A stretch of DNA of 64,000 nucleotides, taken from Erythrophleum ivorense (taxonomy: Eukaryota; Streptophyta; Magnoliopsida; Fabales; Fabaceae). Under the pieces are notes generated by a model. The model made no database searches. It saw only the letters and a list, made by a program, of their open reading frames with translations, and had not been told where the DNA came from. Below are positions 62,205 through 64,000 of the stretch, in pieces (position 1 is the stretch's first letter; every line of letters starts with the position of its first letter). The translations under genes were made by a program, and so were the position numbers. The DNA is taken from the NCBI GenBank assembly GCA_026724425.1, contig JAIUCV010000023.1:4464001-4528000 (forward strand), in the 5' to 3' direction.

Positions 62205-62220
62205 AGAGGGGTAAACAGTA

Positions 62221-63590
62221 ATTATCCAAAAAATCTATATGACTATGTCCAAGCAGTAAATAAGTAGAAAAAAATCTAGAAGAAAGATGAGGTATAATGC
62301 AAAAAATAAAGACTAAGACTATAATAAAGCAAGAGAATAAATACTATATTCAATCACCTATGAGGTGCACAAAACAGCCCACACTGTCTTGTGTAAAAAG
62401 GGTTAAATGCATATAGGTTCAACAAAATCTATGCATCAATAAAGAAAAAAGAAAGGAAAGTTAACCGTGACTTAAAAGATTTTACAGAAGCTTCACATTC
62501 TATTTTCTTAGAATTTACTAAAGAAAATAAAAAACTTACATAAAAAAGATAATTTTAATTATATTCAGATATCAATCTGTATAGGGATTTCTTTTAGACT
62601 TAGTAAATTGGTCCTTGACCCTTGTTTTGCATCGATTTAGCCCTACAAAAAATATATACATTAATTGACTCCATCAATATTGAACTTATCCAGAATAAAA
62701 TTTAGTACTCTGAAGATTGGATTTATGTCCGTTCAGGACTTTAATTGAGTTGAAATTTAGAGACTGATGTAGTCAATGGATGCAAATATTCTTTAACAAA
62801 CTAATTTGATGTAAAACATATATGTCAAGGACCAAAATGGTAGTTTACTCTTTCTTTTTATGCTTGTAGCTCTAGTCTACTTATTTATCTCCTATTTCAA
62901 TTTAATCTAGGCCTTCTTTGGCTGCTTTTTGGCTCATGCAAGTTAGTTTTCTTAGCTCTTTACATAAGGTTCTCACATAGGACTTTTAGCTTAGGGTTGC
63001 CTCTGTTCTTACTATTTAGCATCTCAATAAGAAAACACTAATATAGAACAAATAGAGAAACTTCACAAAAGATTTAATACTTGTCTAATTTGCATTTTTT
63101 AAGAAGACTCCACTAAAATATCTTCTAAGCAGAATCTTATATAATATGATGAGTATAAACATTTCCCAAGTGCTCTAATTGTCAGCAACATGTATAGTTC
63201 TTTCAAGCCAATTTCATTAATCAGACTTCAGAAATCCCAAATAATTTCACCATTACTTTTCCTTAGAAGATCCTGAAACCATATCCAGAACATAACCCTC
63301 AGGTGCCGTTGACTATTCATCACGCCTAGAACCAAAACCCTATCCCTATACACCCGTAATAGTACCTCTCTTATGAGAGATCGAGCAATACAATAAATCT
63401 TGTAAATCATCACAAATTCCAACTTTTGTTTATCTTCCTACCATTAACTCCTCTGTTTCGTTCTTGGTCCAAACCAAAAAAAATCCTTTGTTTCATTTGA
63501 TAGATGAAAACTCATATTATCTTTTATCTAGAAAGTAGTAAATATAAATGACATACATACCTCAGCTAATATAGAGCTGTTCACAGTGGC
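62221..63590. other. AT-rich spacer, possibly 3' flank of the exon to the right
   Basis: No clear coding signature. A 64-codon minus frame at 63228-63422 is slightly GC-richer but has no domain I recognise. If the exon at 63596-63715 is real, its 3' UTR would run into this stretch. Confidence 0.35.
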
Positions 63591-63595
63591 AAAGT

Positions 63596-63715
63596 CTATG
63601 TAGAAACTGTTGCTGGAGTTCGAAGTACTTGCTGCAGAAATCGTGCTGCAAGACGTTGAGTGATCCCACCCACAACACGTTCACCTAGTCTGCGTGCCTC
63701 AGGTTGTTGAAGGAC
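63596..63715 (-). CDS. Candidate terminal exon of an unrecognised gene
   Basis: On the minus strand a GC-richer block follows a cag acceptor (complement at 63716-63718). It encodes 39 residues and a TAG stop (63596-63598). The peptide is Arg/Gln/Ala-rich and looks amphipathic helical, with VLQQPEARRLGERVVGG and ITQRLAARFLQQVLR. Its composition and codon use differ sharply from the spacers. The reading could also continue upstream as ITHEQ without a splice. I do not recognise the family, and the rest of the gene would lie right of the window. Confidence 0.35.
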   Translation of the reverse strand, partial: VLQQPEARRLGERVVGGITQRLAARFLQQVLRTPATVST

Positions 63716-63930
63716 CTGCTCATGTGTAATTTTTGTACAGTTGAATCATGTAGTTCTAGTTCAGTTCAATCAAAAAATTTCAATGGCTTAGAAATTTAGA
63801 ATAGATAAATTTCTATGTCAATTTCAAATATGCTTTAATATATTCTATATAACTATTTCAGTTTTCAAAATCATATTAGTATTCAATAACATGGATGATT
63901 TCTAAAAGTTTAGCTAAGCTGTTATATTAA

Positions 63931-63995
63931 TAATACAACAACAACATCAATAATAAAGAGTCTTTTCCCACTAGATGAGATCGGCTATATAAATT
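63931..63995 (+). repeat. Fragment of a common plant interspersed repeat
   Basis: A run of aacaacaac is followed by cttttcccactagatgagat and cggctatat. From memory, similar words (cccactaagtggggtcggctacatg) recur in many plant genomes. The class is uncertain and the fragment is cut by the window edge. Confidence 0.4.
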
Positions 63996-64000
63996 AAACG

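Noticed and set aside
1..64000. Ribosomal RNA genes, plasmid or bacterial operon features
   Set aside because: No such sequence was seen; all coding relics are from plant retroelements or FAR1/MULE-type sequence.

Overview
This window is plant nuclear DNA. The evidence is plant-type Ty1/copia and Ty3/gypsy retrotransposons with decayed gag and pol, solo LTRs nested inside one another, an Au-like tRNA-derived SINE, a FAR1/MULE-type transposase relic and very AT-rich spacers. It looks like an angiosperm, probably a eudicot, but I cannot name the species. By eye about three quarters of the 64 kb comes from LTR retroelements. No intact cellular gene is visible. The only plausible host coding piece is a short candidate last exon at 63596-63715 (minus).

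Region 1, 1-19301, is one nested pile. The outermost layer is an old gypsy-like element (H, minus strand) whose 5' LTR is 18568-19301. Its gag relics survive at 18193-18550, 10098-10491 and 6611-7188, and its pol lies beyond the left edge. Four insertions sit in it: solo LTR B (family 1, minus), solo LTR D1 (family 2, minus), a truncated family-1 LTR E (minus), and a copia element (copia-1, 1-5828, plus) inside E. B in turn carries a second family-1 solo LTR, A (10610-14332, plus), and a 263-bp foldback element (16698-16960). Most insertions have a visible 5-bp target-site duplication (TSD).

Region 2, 19302-33473, holds a diverged family-2 LTR (ending at 23374), a small inverted-repeat element near 24.6-24.9 kb, and a dead chromovirus-like gypsy element G (25018-33473, minus). 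G keeps its PBS, PPT and gag-PR-RT-RNH-INT-chromodomain order. A third family-1 solo LTR (C, 29492-33222) lies inside its 5' LTR.

Region 3, 33474-40019, is AT-rich with a candidate MITE, a FAR1-related pseudogene (about 35930-37915) that has an internal 134-bp tandem duplication, and a 23-bp minisatellite.

Region 4, 40020-57878, holds family-2 solo LTRs D2 (plus), D3 (minus) with D4 (plus) nested in it, and D5 (plus). D5 lies inside a badly decayed copia element (copia-2, 48512-57878, minus).

Region 5, 57879-64000, is AT-rich spacer with simple repeats, an inverted-repeat cluster near 59.7-60.0 kb, the SINE (62043-62204, exact 16-bp TSD), and the candidate terminal exon.

The elements do not work together as a system. 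The window records repeated waves of insertion, LTR-LTR recombination down to solo LTRs, and decay. Its most unusual aspects are two same-family, opposite-orientation solo-LTR-in-solo-LTR nests that form multi-kilobase palindromes, and a quasi-periodic GC-rich block carried by the family-2 LTRs.
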